Source: Ichthyophonus hoferi (lineage: Eukaryota > Opisthokonta > Ichthyosporea > Ichthyophonida > Ichthyophonidae). Taken from it: a stretch of DNA of 64,000 nt. Under the pieces are notes generated by a model that saw only the letters and a program-made list of their open reading frames with translations, made no database searches and was not told where the DNA came from. Position 1 is the first letter of the stretch, and each line of letters opens with the position of its first letter. The stretch covers positions 1 through 64,000 of the forward strand of contig NAOQ01000212.1 of NCBI GenBank assembly GCA_002751075.1. The letters are read 5' to 3'. Positions 11,494 through 25,290 of the stretch are shown here, one piece after another. A program made the position numbers and the translations under genes.

Positions 11494-14439
11494 TGTATGT
11501 GTAGTTGATCTAGGCGACAATATGATTGGCACAGCCGGGACTGACCTATTGAAAGCCCGTCTAGGTAATAGTCTTTTCTCCCCTTTCTCTTACTTCTCTT
11601 ATTAGACGCACCTCATGGATATTTAGGTCCGTCACTGCAGGAGAACAAAATGCCATACATACTTTACACATTCAATTATATATACATGTAGGATGCTTCT
11701 TTTTCTCTCATGTTAATCTTCTTTTATTTTTTTTGTGTGACACAATTAGCGGCTATATAGGTTAGTTAATGTAGGAAAACAACGCTACATACATACATAC
11801 ATACATTCATACATGCATATTAACCCTTTTTTGCCTTTCTAACTTCTCCTTTCTCTGTTTGTATTCTTTATTCTCTTTGCCTATTTATTCTGACTCTATC
11901 TCTTTTACTCCTCATCTTTCACACACTTTCTTACTATTATTGCTTTTCTTTCTATTATAATAGTTAGCATTTTAAGGTAACCCTTTCCCCCGTCTCTCTA
12001 TATTTTACACATTTGATTATGCATAATGATTGGACATCATCATAACAATAAAATTAATTATCAGTCACTACACATACACACACACACACACATATATAAT
12101 GCAATTTGGACTACCCAATCCAACTCACTCATCTATATCCTGTAACAATCAGAGGCTCTCAGTGCCGAGCTAATCCCCGGGATATACAAGGTTAATTGCC
12201 GTATGTTACAAAGATGTAAGGAGGGGAACAGGGTATATAGGAACGGAACTATTAGGGGTGGGGGTTGGGGGGGTGGTGGTTAATAGAATTTTAAAATTTC
12301 TATGCTGCCATACTGTCTTGTCTTTTTTATTGAAGAGAGTTTTGCAGATTAAATAATGTGATTTGTGGTAATTGTATATAACTACTTACATGCATGTATA
12401 CTTATGATTCTATCTACCTTTGGGTGTATCCATACATACATATATACAAATATATACATGCATACACGTATATTTGATTGATTTTCTTTGACTATGTTAT
12501 TGATGACGTCTGCTTGAATATGATTTTCTATTACCTCCCATACAGCACAAACCTTTAAACAAAATGCATACAATCTACACTCTTACATATAATTAGAGAC
12601 ATGCAGCCCGAGATGGAAAGATAGGTAAGTATAGAAATCTTCTTGATCGACCAATATAATATATACGTACAACCAGTGAAATAAATTACTAAGAGAGGAA
12701 TACAGACATAGTCAATCAGAATGGCAGCCTTCTATGAGGCAACCAATTAGATTGACATAATTATACGAGATATACACCAATCACCAATTCTTATATTGTT
12801 GGGGCATGTAGCCGGATCGGGTCAACAAGGATTCGAACCGCTATACATCATCACTGATTCGGATACACCCACCAAACGATATGCCTTGATGACTAAGATG
12901 CTGGGTGTGGGTCCTCATACTTTCTTATACTCTGTTACTGTGCATGGGCTTTTGTCATAGTTATATATATATATATGGATAAGTATATGGCTATTCTATT
13001 ACTGGGTGTCTTTTTGTTGCACCGTTATATATATATATACATATATGTGTGTGTTCTTCTCTAATATATTTATATCCATTTATTTTTCCTACCCTATACA
13101 CCAATGAGACCTATACACACAATTATATTTAAGTATATCCAAATGTGCCTGTTGTCCTATTACTGACATCTTTCTTTCTCTCTTATTATTTTAATTATTA
13201 TATACTCTTAATCGGTGTTATTGATTGGAGGACTGGCTTTACAGAAGCGAACGAGGAATTTGATGCCTTATTGGACAAGGTGAAGGGTAGATGGGCAGCC
13301 AAAAAGACAGCCAAGATAGAGGTAGGTATAGGTATTCCTTACTATACTTCATGCTGTACTGGGTTATTATTGTCATGTTTTGATTTTTAATTGTTATAAT
13401 TTATGATTATTTTTATTAGTATTGTTCTTCATTATTAGTATTACTATATTGCAATTCTTATTATGAATTTGGTTTTCTTGGTTTTCTAATGTTGTTTCTG
13501 GATGCCATTTCAAGTACATTATTTTCTACATTGTACTATAAGTATCAGAATTATTATCTTTCTCGGCACTTGACCATCTTAATTATTTTTATTTTTAATA
13601 TTGACTGGGTCTATAAGTCAGCATAGGTGAGGCGTACGCTTATACTAGCTAAACCACATGCAACTACATATATTTAATTACACAGCCATATATACGTAAA
13701 TACGCACTCAATTATACACACATAAATGCACATAAACATATGTATGCATACCTACTCTGTTCATTACAAATTACTTGCAATCACTATAACCTTCCCTGAC
13801 CACATGTCCTTCCCTTATACAGGGTCATACATATAAGGTAGGGGACTTCATGGTCAAGGTGGGCACGCTCACGTGCGCCAATAGCTTAAAGGGGATTGTG
13901 GTAGAGGTACGTACGTCACCACCCTCTCCGTCTTTCATTCACCATCTATCTTTCTCTATCACCCCAGTCCCTTCCCCTACTATCTCCTACTATGTGCACC
14001 ATCCTTGTCCAGGATTTACCCTGCTCTACGTTTTTGCTCTCTTACACATTTAATCTTTTTTATCCAATAGTAACAATGTGTTATATATATATATAGCATC
14101 AATGACTCACCACTCCTTTATTTTATTCCACAGATTGAGTATACTCCCTGTTCGTCCATCAGTCAATGCACTGCCCTTCTACAAGAATTTGCGCTGAACT
14201 TTGTACCTGTAACCTCCAACACATCAACCATTGGTAGCAATACTACTAACCCATCTACTCCGACAACTGTAGGCACGCCTACAAATATTAGGATTGAGGT
14301 CAAGAGTGAAGTAGAGGGTGGAAAGGGTCATTTTTCCTTACCAGTGTGTGACTATGCAGCAATAGATTTGTCTCCTACAGTATATTCCAATATGCATACA
14401 GCCTATCAGTATATCCAGTTGATCAAGAAGAAATGGTAA
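11494..14439 (+). CDS. MED20: Mediator complex subunit 20 (MED20), 5' end incomplete
   Basis: Six exons read in phase: 11494-11564, 12153-12190, 12751-12904, 13245-13321, 13823-13906, 14134-14439 (TAA stop). Joined, they read TDLLKARL / EALSAELIPGIYK, then PLYIITDSDTPTKRYAL (compare human KLMYVMHNSEYPLSCFAL), ANEEFDALLDKVKGRWAAKK (compare TNFDVLMVKLKGFFQSAKA), GDFMVKVGTLT and a C-terminal AYQYIQLIKKKW. This is the MED20 fold, the head-module partner of MED18 that helps Mediator contact RNA polymerase II (family knowledge). The first exon here begins in phase 2, so a very short upstream coding exon supplying Met and Gly is expected and was not found; an ATG at 11522 is an alternative start. 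The last exon has a Thr/Ser/Asn-rich insertion around 14205-14290 absent from vertebrates, making the protein about 240 residues against 212 in human. Exon 3's 5' boundary (12751) is the least certain join. Confidence 0.87.
12075..12100. repeat. (CA)n microsatellite
   Basis: Dinucleotide CA run followed by TATATA, MED20 intron. Confidence 0.8.
12255..12279 (+). other. G-rich run with quadruplex-forming pattern in MED20 intron
   Basis: Runs of 4, 5 and 7 G separated by one or two bases, then GG-T-GG, in otherwise AT-rich DNA. The pattern fits a G-quadruplex motif on the plus (transcript) strand. Confidence 0.65.
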
Positions 14440-14698
14440 CTATATTAGGCAGTAGCATAGACTATCACTTGTGCTTTGTACATATGTACATATTTTAGCA
14501 TTCGATATCATATAGTAAAGCGGATTGCGTGAAGTTAAAGCGGTGCTTTTGCCTACCACCATGGGGTATAGTTAGTTAAACCCCTTACTCTTATTCATGT
14601 TGCCATTCTATACACACATACATCACAACACATGTAAAAGGCCAAGAGACGATGTGATATGTTTTCTACTCTGATATTCTAAATTATGCTGTATCAAT

Positions 14699-14704
14699 AA
14701 TAAA
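14699..14704 (+). promoter_or_regulatory. Possible polyadenylation signal of MED20
   Basis: AATAAA 260 bases after the MED20 stop, the best-placed match before repeat sequence begins. Confidence 0.35.
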
Positions 14705-14824
14705 CCTTTACGAAGCTGTTTTAAGTTGAATGCAGACTATTATATTGTGGGCCCTGATAATACCATAGTGGATGGTCTGTTCTGAGGTATGATTTTGCTA
14801 TCAAATACTATTTACAATCACAGT

Positions 14825-14900
14825 TAGGTTCTTTAATTAATTAGATAATTATAGCCATAGTTACTTTGCTTATGTTGTATATGTAGTTATATTTGAGATA
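14825..14900 (-). repeat. Family A repeat, partial, reversed
   Basis: Reverse-strand match to the ATTAATTAATTATCT-type 5' block only, downstream of MED20. Confidence 0.5.
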
Positions 14901-16137
14901 ATTTATATTCCTTGTTTTGCATTGAATTGTATATACACTATAAAACATTACTGGCTCATTTTTGATTAGGGGAGTGTAAGAATATTCTTTCGGGCCAGAT
15001 GTAGTTATGAGCAAACAAACCTCACACCTACTCACTGATAATATACCTAGAGGAAAAGAGAAAGGGGTAGGAAGCTATATATATAGCAGAAAAGAAACAT
15101 TGGGGTATATAGTAGTTAAGTTATACATCTGGATTTTGTTTTGCCATTCCCTTACAGCAAAATTGTTAGAAATAGGATTATCGGATTACACATACAAGAT
15201 ACACGAACATACGTTTTAGCCAATATCAAGGAGTATACGAAGCTCGGGAAACAAATATGATATATATAATTGGTTGACATAGATAAAAATAAGTGGCTGT
15301 CCCAATAAGCATATTAGGTAACGATAGCTAATCAACTAAGTAGCTAGGATATTAGATTGATTTAATATGAGTAGGATACATAGTGCCTCTAGTTAATTAA
15401 TCGCAAATGTATTAATCATAATCAGTGAAATTGACACAGATGAACCGATGAACATATTTAGGATCAAAGCCTGTGGCGCAGATATGTTGGCAAACACATA
15501 ATAAAGGGGAGGGAGAATATACTAACTAAAAAAGGCTAATAACAGATTAAAATTCAATAGAGCGAAGCAAAGAATTCAAGCATAAACATGAATCATAATT
15601 CTAATAAATTTTTTTACTGTTCTTGGATAGATTGTTCCTTATCTTCATTATTGTCATTATCTTTATTTATTACACCACAGAAATATTCTTCCCTGGTTGG
15701 TTTGGTAGGCGTATGTTGTTAGTGATTATTTTTCCCACTGGTTATTAACCTAGATCTAAAGAGCTACTTATACATTTAGCTTGCAGAATAGTTTTTACAC
15801 TAAGAACCGAAGGCCAACCAGATGTTCCAAAAATCGCTCTAGTATGTGAGTAGTAATTATGTCTTTTTTAATCCATAAAATACCACAGAATAAAATTTTA
15901 TGGAAGCAACCAATTTAGATAATATTGATTACCAATGCATTGAAATACAAGATCAAAAACACGGTAATTATTAAACAAGTATTTCAAATGAAAAACAATA
16001 AAATTGTTTTCTTTTTACCTCATAAAAAAATATGCTACAATGCAATTTAGTACAAATAATGTTACTAAAATGAACTGCTAACCGACTAATTATGTAAATC
16101 TACCACCTCATTCTTCCCCCAGATTATTTTACATGCT

Positions 16138-16405
16138 TTGGCATCAATTTCAGCTTGTGTAGCAATTATCTCACTCATGCTCAGGGTGACGGCTGACTTC
16201 TGCAATTGGAGAATTTGGGATAAAACCTGTATGGTGTTTATTCGGTATCACTGCAGAATCAAGAGTCCTCAATCTATTTCAGACAGAACTCCTTTATATC
16301 CTTTAAATATAGCATTATATATATAGTATTTTATAGAACCCAGCATTAATTAATTAGATAACTATAACTATAGATACTTTGCATGTGTTGTATATATATA
16401 GCTAT
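16138..16405 (-). repeat. Family A repeat, reversed copy
   Basis: Reverse complement shows the family order, ending with the AATTAATTAAT block near 16350 and the CATGTGTTGTATATATATAGC flank. Confidence 0.6.
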
Positions 16406-17479
16406 ATTTGATATTTGGTTTCTATATACTCGTGTTTAAAACGTAATAACATGAATAGCCATGCACCTAAATTTCCGATATTTAAAGCAAGCGTCCTGCA
16501 AACTATTTTCTCAACTATACGAAACCTTTCAGCTGCTATTATACAGGCTTGCTTTTGCAACACAATAACCCCAACTCAAACCGTTTTTAACATCCATGAA
16601 ATCTATGAACATTCTAGGTAAGACCATGCCGAAGACTTGTTTTTCAGTCCAGTCTTAACCGCTTTTTTTTTTTTTCAAAAAAAAAAAAATGCAACATTCG
16701 AACTATTCCCAATTTGTTCTTAACTTAGATATGTAATCATAATAATGATACATGAACTACCCAAGAAACACATACATAATAAATGTTCATCTTTAAAATA
16801 TATTAGTAAGATAAACAAAAACTAGATCACCATCCATCAACCTATTTACAAAAGTCAGAAATTGAGGCCTCTTTCTCCACAAATTGCATTAAAGTAAGCC
16901 CTATGGATATCATGAGAGACTGGAATATGAAAGTAACAAATATATATTTATAATCACTTACACCCATAGTATATATATAGTGAAGTTTTACAATATAATG
17001 GCGCTGAGAATTTAGAAAATACTATCAATTCAACAATATATTCTCAATACGACCATATGGCAAGCCTATTTAGCTTCCGCTGGCTGGATCTATAATCTAC
17101 ATTTGCAGGTGAATCAATTGGGTTCGTCACCTGACGCGTTACAGATGATTTATCTGTAATGCATGGCTTACGTAGACCAATGATAATGCATAAACAGTAA
17201 AAATTTAAAACGTAAATTTTAACAGCCAATTAACTATGAATACTATGCTCTAATTACACAATATAGAATGATTATTGGTTTGAATAATTATAATAATTAC
17301 ACGGCGAGGAATATTTGCTATGGCTTACAATGTACACGTGCATCAGGATTGGACATAAGCTGGCTTTTGTGGTGTATGCTGTATATTGTACGATAGGTAG
17401 CTTATAGTTATTTCTATCTACTTATCAATTTACCACTCTTAGGAAACACGTTTAGTGCCCATTTCATACACCAGAGACC

Positions 17480-20400
17480 ATGTCCGACAAGAAAGGGTAA
17501 GTATTAAGGATTAAAATAACGACTGCCTTTTGCGACTACCTTTTGTTCAATTTTATTAGTTATTTTTTGTATTTAATAATTAAATATATCTATAGATAGT
17601 ATAGGCCCCAACAATATTTATATATTTTTTGAAATATACATAGGTACATATATCCGCACACTTTATACAAAATGTAGGTTGTCCTAAGTAAGCTGCTGAC
17701 TTGTACACTTAGTTTAAAAGATATAAACATCTGTACATGTTTTTAATATAACCTTTTAACAAAGCGTATATTGTACACAAACAAGAACACACCTTTGACA
17801 TTTCATATCCATCTGAATGAATAAATAAAATACAGATGTGTACGGCATAGTATATATGTTTTGAACATGAATAAAGAGATCACAGTGGTATATAATTGTA
17901 TATTTTTTTCAGCCGAGAAGTCTTGAACAGGACTGCCTTGTTGTCAGTAAAGGCCATCACCATCTTCCTAAAGTAGCTTCTACCCTCTCCCTTTCCCTTT
18001 AGTACTAAGAGAGCCGAGTCAGCCGGAGGCTCTGATCGCAAGGTGTTTAAGAAGCCCCGCACGGAGCAAGGAAAGCCAGGGGGATTCGTAAAGAAAGGTG
18101 GAAAATTCGGGGGTCAAGATGGAAAGGTTAAGAAGGGACCTAAGCCTGGACCTTGGATGGGACCTAAACAAGGCACTGGTGCTAAGAAGCCCTTTAAGAA
18201 GACAGAGGGAGAGGAAGGAAGTACTGAAGGTGAGCAGTGGTATTGGTGTAGCAGTGCACAGATTGTATGTTGTATGATATTGGGTATTGGTTGATATTTT
18301 TTTTGGTAATATTTTTTTATAGGTTGGTACATGCTTATATATTTGTACATTTATGCAGGGGTATGTATGCATACGCGCATATAATATATGAATGTAGGCT
18401 AATAGATATATTTATATTTTTATACAATCATATATTGTTTTAGATTTAACTCTGAAACTATTGTATAATACCATATAGCATATGCATAACCATGATTATT
18501 TTTATCATCTTTTAGTAAGCGAGATAGAGAGTGTGTCACTGACAGGATTATTATACAACACTCTGACTTTCTATCCTTGCCTATATATATACCCATCGCT
18601 ATCACTATAGTTATTATCTTATACAATCTTGTACTATCCCTGTATTTTCGTAGCCGTAGACCTTTCTACGCAGCATAATACTAATACTCCTCGTTATTTC
18701 TCGGCATATATGTGTCCATATCCACATCTGTGTGTGCTTTGGTGCTTTTCATTTAACAGCAGTTAATTGCATACAGGGGACTGTAGCACTTATGTTTTAA
18801 TGTAAGGATTCTTCTATGATGTAGCAGTGTAGCTATAGTATTGGAATGATTAGGTAAATATTACGAAAAGAACGGGAGTAAAAGTCTATGAGTGTCCATA
18901 ATGGGATCTAATCTAATCAAGATGACCAATGATAACACAGAAAAGAAAAGAAGTGAGATCAAGAAGGAGAGGAAGTTGGCTAAGCCACACGGAGATGTGG
19001 TTTCTAATGGCAACCGTCTGTGGTATGTGATCTGATATTCTTAAGATGTATATAACACTTTGATCAGTTATACTTGGCGTGGATGTATACTTGTTCATGT
19101 TTTTTTAGTAGTCATCTCGAGCTGAATGAATGTTAATATTTTAACATTGGTTAGTTATTTTCTGATTAATTACTGGCCTATACCAAGCATTTCCTTTAAA
19201 TAAGCAAAAAATATTTTCTTATTCAAAGAATAAATATAATTGGAAAATAATGCACTATTAAGTTTACTTTGTTCTCAAGTAGCATTGTTCTTCTTGCTAT
19301 CTAACAGTTGTATCAATTAAACAAACTAACAATCACAATATAACACAATACAACAACAGGAACACTGTTAGACAGAAAAATGTTGATGCCGACAAGAAGA
19401 AAGCTGCATTGGAGGAGTTAATGGGCTTGGTCAGAGGAAATATGCATGATGTAGGCTACTACTTATGTATTTACTTAACCTGTGTATATATTTCTATTTA
19501 CTTGCATTTAGTCATTATATATATATATATATGTAAGCAAGAGAAACAAATATTAATTTGGTATGCGTTTCATGGTAAAATCAGAATTGGAAATATGGAA
19601 CACGCTATTAGTTAATTAGTGCTACTTAATGTGTATGAGGGGTGGTGTAAACTATGACAACAGAGTTGTTTTATATGTAACAGTGCTAGAATGAGCTAGC
19701 TTGTTTTTATTTGACTGATAGCTTATTGACTTTTTTACGAATACTTTCTACATATGTACATACATACATACATAAATACACATACAAATACATGCCTACG
19801 CCCTCCACAGATCATTATGAGACATGATGCAGTCAGGTTTATCCAGTGCTGTGTGCAGTATGGTGATGAGAAGCAGAGGGCAGAGATCTTCGAAGAGTTG
19901 AAAGGTAATTATTATTATCTGTTGCATGACTTCTATAGGCTTTTCATTCTTTTCTCTCCTTTATCACGTGCTTTAAGTTTTAATTTATATAATATCTCAT
20001 TTTTACCCTCTTCCTAATTAAGCCTTAGTCTATCTAATAATATCTTACCTTTACCCCTCTCCCCTATCATGCGATTAACACACTACTCTATGCAACAATA
20101 TTGCACACTATTTAGATGCCGTGCCAAGAGACTTTTCTAGTTATACATATATATATAACCGTAATAGTTCAAAATCAGCCAATGAAACGACCTTGCTTTC
20201 CGTAAACATTGATCCTTTTTCTTTCTTTCTCCTCCTTCTCCTGACTATTTTTTCTATAATTCACAATATCGCTCCTGTACTACCACCTGACCCGTTGTTT
20301 TCTCTATAACATAGAACACATCCCCGATCTGATGAAGCACACATACTCCAAGTTCCTGGTCAAGAAAATGTTGGACTATGGGTATGTATTGTATTATGGT

Positions 20401-23400
20401 TACATATTGTGCTGTATTAATACTGTGGTACTGCATTTATTTATTCGTGTCAACCCGTGGATATTAGTGGCAATAGTACTAGCACATATATAACATATGT
20501 AATTTATATATTGTTTATTGTCTATCTATACACATTTCCCTTTCCCCTTCTAAACATAAGATTAAAAGAAGATAAAGATAAAACTCTGTTTTATTAGTAT
20601 GCTTACATCCTTCACACTCTTTTCTCCAATCAGTACCAAGGCTCATAGAGAATTCGTGATCAAGACCATGTATGGTAATGTGGCCGCCCTATTAAAACAC
20701 AAGGAGGCCTCTATGGTGGTGGAGGCTGCCTACAATGATTGGGCCACTGCCCCTCAGCGTCATGCTCTCATGCAGGAATTTTATGGCCCCGAGTTCAAGT
20801 CTTTTAAGGTTGGTAATATGTGTTTGTTTGTATGCATTATAGTGACCTCATTCCTTCATATCCTATTTATAATTTACTGTACATTTCTGCTTTTCACACA
20901 GACTGCTTTTTGCTATATATGTGCGTATATATACCTATATGTATATAAATACACACATTAAAATAGACAAACTTGGTTCACATACATTTCTTACTAATCA
21001 TAATCACCAATAGTAACCTCTCTCACTGATCTATCTATCCAATAGGATATGGAACATGGCACTCTCGCTGAACTCATTGCAGCCAATCCTACCAAGAAAC
21101 AATCCTACCTTGATAATCTGTGTGCCAATCTAACTGGGGCTGTGAACAAAGGCACCCTCACCCACTCTATTATACATGCCTTGTTGGCCGAGTTCTTTAA
21201 CCATGCTGATGACTCTATGAAGCAGGTGTGTATGTGCATTGTACCCTGTGTAATATCATGTCTACTTCTTTTTACTAATTAGTTAACAAAATTACATACT
21301 CATTGGTGCAACACACATTTTATTGTCTTCTTTTTTTCTTTTTTTCCTCGTTTGTATTCATCCATTGGTCTATTATTGTATGAAGTTATTCCCCACTCGA
21401 CTATTTCTATTTACCTGTTAAATTAATATGGTCACTAGTCTTTTTCTTTCACGCTATACCACTTCTATATCACAGGATAGGCAGTTATCTCACGCCAGTC
21501 GTTATATATAACCACTTGCAATATTAGCCTGCTTTCCATTTTCACTATATTCTCGTTACTTCCCATTCTTTCCCGATCTTTTTCTTGTTTACATTCACAT
21601 TCTTTACAATTCTGTTTATTCTTCATACACCATTGTACAATATCATGCATTGGCACAAGATATCCTATAATACTTCGTTTTCTTATTCAATTTAATTATG
21701 AACAGTTGCTCAAACTTGTATGAAAATATTTTTTTTTTCACATAACAGTCTACTTATTTCAATACACCAAATACTTTATCAATTTCTCGTTAACCTACCC
21801 TCTTCCCTCTCTCCTCAAACTAATATAATATCTATACACATTATAGGATATGGCTGCCTTGGTCAGCGAGCACATTGCCTCCATTCTTCATACAAGAGAT
21901 GGTATGAAAGTGTCACAGCACTGTATCTGGTTGGGCTCTCCTAAGGTATGATATATAACCAATAGGACAGTGTTGTTAAATGAAGATATATATCCATCTA
22001 TTGGTAGACTTATATACACCAATAGCAGTACAATTATTAATTTAATGGACCACTTGCCTAAAAACATAAGTGCTGCCAATGTTTCATTGACCCAGTCACG
22101 TGAATAATTTATTCTCGTTAGTTTCTCCATCAATCTATCTTACCTTACCTTTACATGATAATCTCACATGCTTCCAAGTATATACTCAACTCACCTTCCT
22201 CTATTTGTCTACACAGCTGAGGAAACAGATTATCAAGTCATTCAAGACACTAGTATCTAAGATCTGTATGGAAGAGCATGGTCACCACGTTTTGTTCAGT
22301 CTGTTTGACTCCGTTGACGATACTGTATTGCTGAAGAAGTCTATTCTCAACGTAGGTTTTTATCTCTGATCTTTAAATAGACTATTGTATTTATGTGTAT
22401 TTCACTCGTATACATAAAGTACTGATAGTACTATGATTAAGTTCACTAGTATTTAATGTGTTTAGTAGCGTGATTATAGTCATAGCGAACACTATCTACA
22501 TAGGCTAAGTAGTGCGAGTCATTGTAATATAATTGGAGAGTATTAGCAAATACGTGCACACTTACTAAGATACTTATATTTAATTTATAATAGTGTGCTA
22601 GAAATATAATAACTACATTTTTTTCATACCATAACCGATTGAAGTTGTTTTACCATATTTTTGAGGCATATAAAATGAGAAGTAATATGTTTTGAACTCT
22701 TACACCCCTCCTATCATAAATTTACATTAAGTGTTATGAAAATACGAGTTTTTCATGTAAAAGGCAAATGCAACTACTTTGTTTCCAACAGTGTACCCAA
22801 TGGTTGCATTAGATGTGAAAGTCTTGTGCTTTAACAGATGTATATATTTATCTACATTTAGTTCATAGTCATACATTTGTCTTTCTTTCTCGGCCAATGA
22901 GTAATAGCTATGCCGTCTGATCAACCAATAATATCCCTTTCCTATCTCTACAACCAATACATGACGGCCTTGTAATCTAATCTCTCATATGTCTTTATAG
23001 GAGATCATTGCCGACTTATCCAACCTGACCAAGGACAAGTATGGCCGCCTTACCATTCTCTATCTGATTGCTCCCAGAGCAAGTAACTACTTCAACCCCC
23101 AGGTTGTCGCTAGTCTGAAGATAGGTGATGCCAACCCCAATAGGTAATTGTTGGTTTACTTATGTTTTTTATGTTTTTCTTTTGCGTGTGTTCTTTTTAG
23201 TTAGTAGTTTATACCTTCCCTGTATTCTTTTTCCAAATACATAAATTTGCATACATATTTGCGTACATGCAGATACATATATACATATATAATCATTATA
23301 AGATTTCGTTATAGTAGTATCTTAATGTCCTATTCAATACAATATAAGCTACAAATGGATTAGATAATATAACATTAGAGGTTATAATACCCACTCAAAA

Positions 23401-25290
23401 CCCATCCATACTGACTGTATATATTATTCTACACATTTTTCTTTCAGTAAGAAGACTGCAGAGGCCAGACAGAATGAACTGCGCGAAGCTATGTCTGCGC
23501 CACTCATTGAATATTGTACTGAAAATATGTACGACATGGTCAGAGAAGGACCTTTGAGCCAACTGGTAGAGGAGGTTATCCTGAATGCTGCAGGTGAGTG
23601 ATATGTATGTGTGTATGTTTTGAGCAATGTATTATTTACGTGTTGATGTGTATCTATATAATAGACTATAGCATTGCTTAAGATAATATACCTCCATATC
23701 TTTAAAAGGTGTGTTGTTTTCTGCTTGTCTCGGCCCTCGTTCCCTATAGCACAGCCAGTGAGTGTGACTGTAGTTTTAGAGAGGCCGTAGAATGATTGGA
23801 CCTTAGTTTTAAATGACCCTGTGTCATGCTATCATTGGCTATTAATGCTATTGAGAGCCTAATCAAGGCCCTACATTTACTATATAACTATCACTGCGAT
23901 ATAGTATTTTGTCGTTTTGTTATTATTATTATTGTTGTTGTAAGGGCTGTTGTTATAATATGCTCATTTAATATAAAAACATGGCTGTAGGATAATACTT
24001 TTTTTTAGTTGTTGTTGTTACATTATGGTATTGAGCAGAATATCAATATATATACTTTTTAGGTGTACACTAAAATACCGAATATACCCTAGACTTCACT
24101 TGTACTGTGATATATCTCTATATACATTAACACGTATTTGATACAACACATTAAAATCTAACACATGCATGGTATAGGTGATAAGAGCGCCCTGATCGAA
24201 GCACTTCTCACTGAAGTGGAAGGCAAAGACTCAATCATTCAGATTCCTGTACCCGGCCTAATGCTGAAGAGACTCATATCTAAGAACTTTATGGTTGGAG
24301 ACAGTATGTACTCCCTATAGCCCTGTAGCACATATATCTTTGTACTTCTATAGTTCACCTGTTATACACCTCTTTTAAATTTTTTTGCTTTTTGTTATTG
24401 ACTGCCTTTCTTTAACTTATACATGTATATATGCCTGCAAATACTGAGATATTCTATATGTAGTTACACAATGAGTTGATGGTTGGTATTGAAAGAGAAC
24501 ATCGGAGGGCACAAAAGTATAAAAAAATTAGCACTTGTATCAATAGCAAGGTCATGTTTTTGAGTCACCTTATCCTAATCAATACTTAGGAACTTTTTAT
24601 AATGTGACATACATAGTCCAAGCCATCATAGTTATCATACAGAGCTTACCTTTATCTTGCCACATGTACCAGGATAGTAATTTTAACTATGTTGTTTGAC
24701 TCAATCTTTCACAGAGCATATTGGTGAGCTGTTGTGGCCTCGTGTTGAAGCCAACCTTGAGGATCATGTGGAGACCAAACAGGCCTGCTACACACTGGCT
24801 ACCCTGTTGACGAGTGAGCTTGCTGATGAGTTTAAGGATACGGTAGGTACAGATAGAGACTACATGGGATAGGAGCTGGTTTTCTGCAGTGCAGTCATCA
24901 CTAGTATTTTCTATTCGATTGTGAAAGAACGTGTGTTATGTAAGCTTACTTGCCAGGGCATATGATGTATGTAGGTATGAATCACTAAAGAAGGAATAAT
25001 AATGCACGAGGGGAAAGGATGTTTTTTACTTTTTGACACGCAAGAATATGGGAGACAAAAACAAAAGAAACAAATATAAATTATAGTCGGTAATGAACCA
25101 GCCAACCTGTACGAATACTAGTACTAATACAACCATACATCCTTCCTTGTAGGTTGCTATGGCAATTGCCCAACAATTCCTTCCCAATGCCGATGTGCTT
25201 GATAAGAATGGCAAGCCTGTCCCTGGTGCGGTCTTGAGAAAGGCAGTCACAGAGCACAGAGAAGCTCGCGGTCTTGCTGTACCTAAGTAG
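17480..25290 (+). CDS. PUM3: Pumilio homology protein PUM3/Puf6 (Penguin), complete, 15 exons
   Basis: Exons: 17480-17496, 18003-18229, 18941-19022, 19360-19450, 19811-19904, 20315-20381, 20634-20808, 21046-21225, 21847-21945, 22217-22351, 23001-23143, 23448-23593, 24178-24303, 24715-24842, 25153-25290 (TAG stop). All 14 junctions are GT..AG and keep frame; total 1848 nt, 615 residues (human about 648). Residues 1 to about 105 are Lys/Gly-rich and basic, a likely nucleolar-targeting, RNA-contacting tail. From about residue 105 come PUF-like repeats (AVRFIQCCVQYG, YSKFLVKKML, KHKEASMVVEAAYND, HTRDGMKVSQHCIW, EEHGHHVLFSLFD, DKYGRLTILYLIAPR), then the CPL region to the end. The family binds nucleic acid without the base code of classical Pumilio and acts in 60S ribosome maturation in the nucleolus (established knowledge). 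Start codon context is ACC-ATG-T. Introns run from a few hundred bases to about 0.85 kb. Confidence 0.95.

Larger units (their letters stand above)
14705..17479. other. Spacer between MED20 and PUM3, repeat-bearing
   Basis: Holds two reversed family A copies; the PUM3 promoter is presumably at about 17300-17479. No coding exon recognised. Confidence 0.5.

Noticed and set aside
11494-11564. Leucine-rich-repeat-like peptide (VDLGDNMIGTAGTDLLKARL)
   Set aside because: It resembles one RNI-type LRR unit, but it joins in phase to the next exons as the N-terminal helix of MED20, which explains it better.
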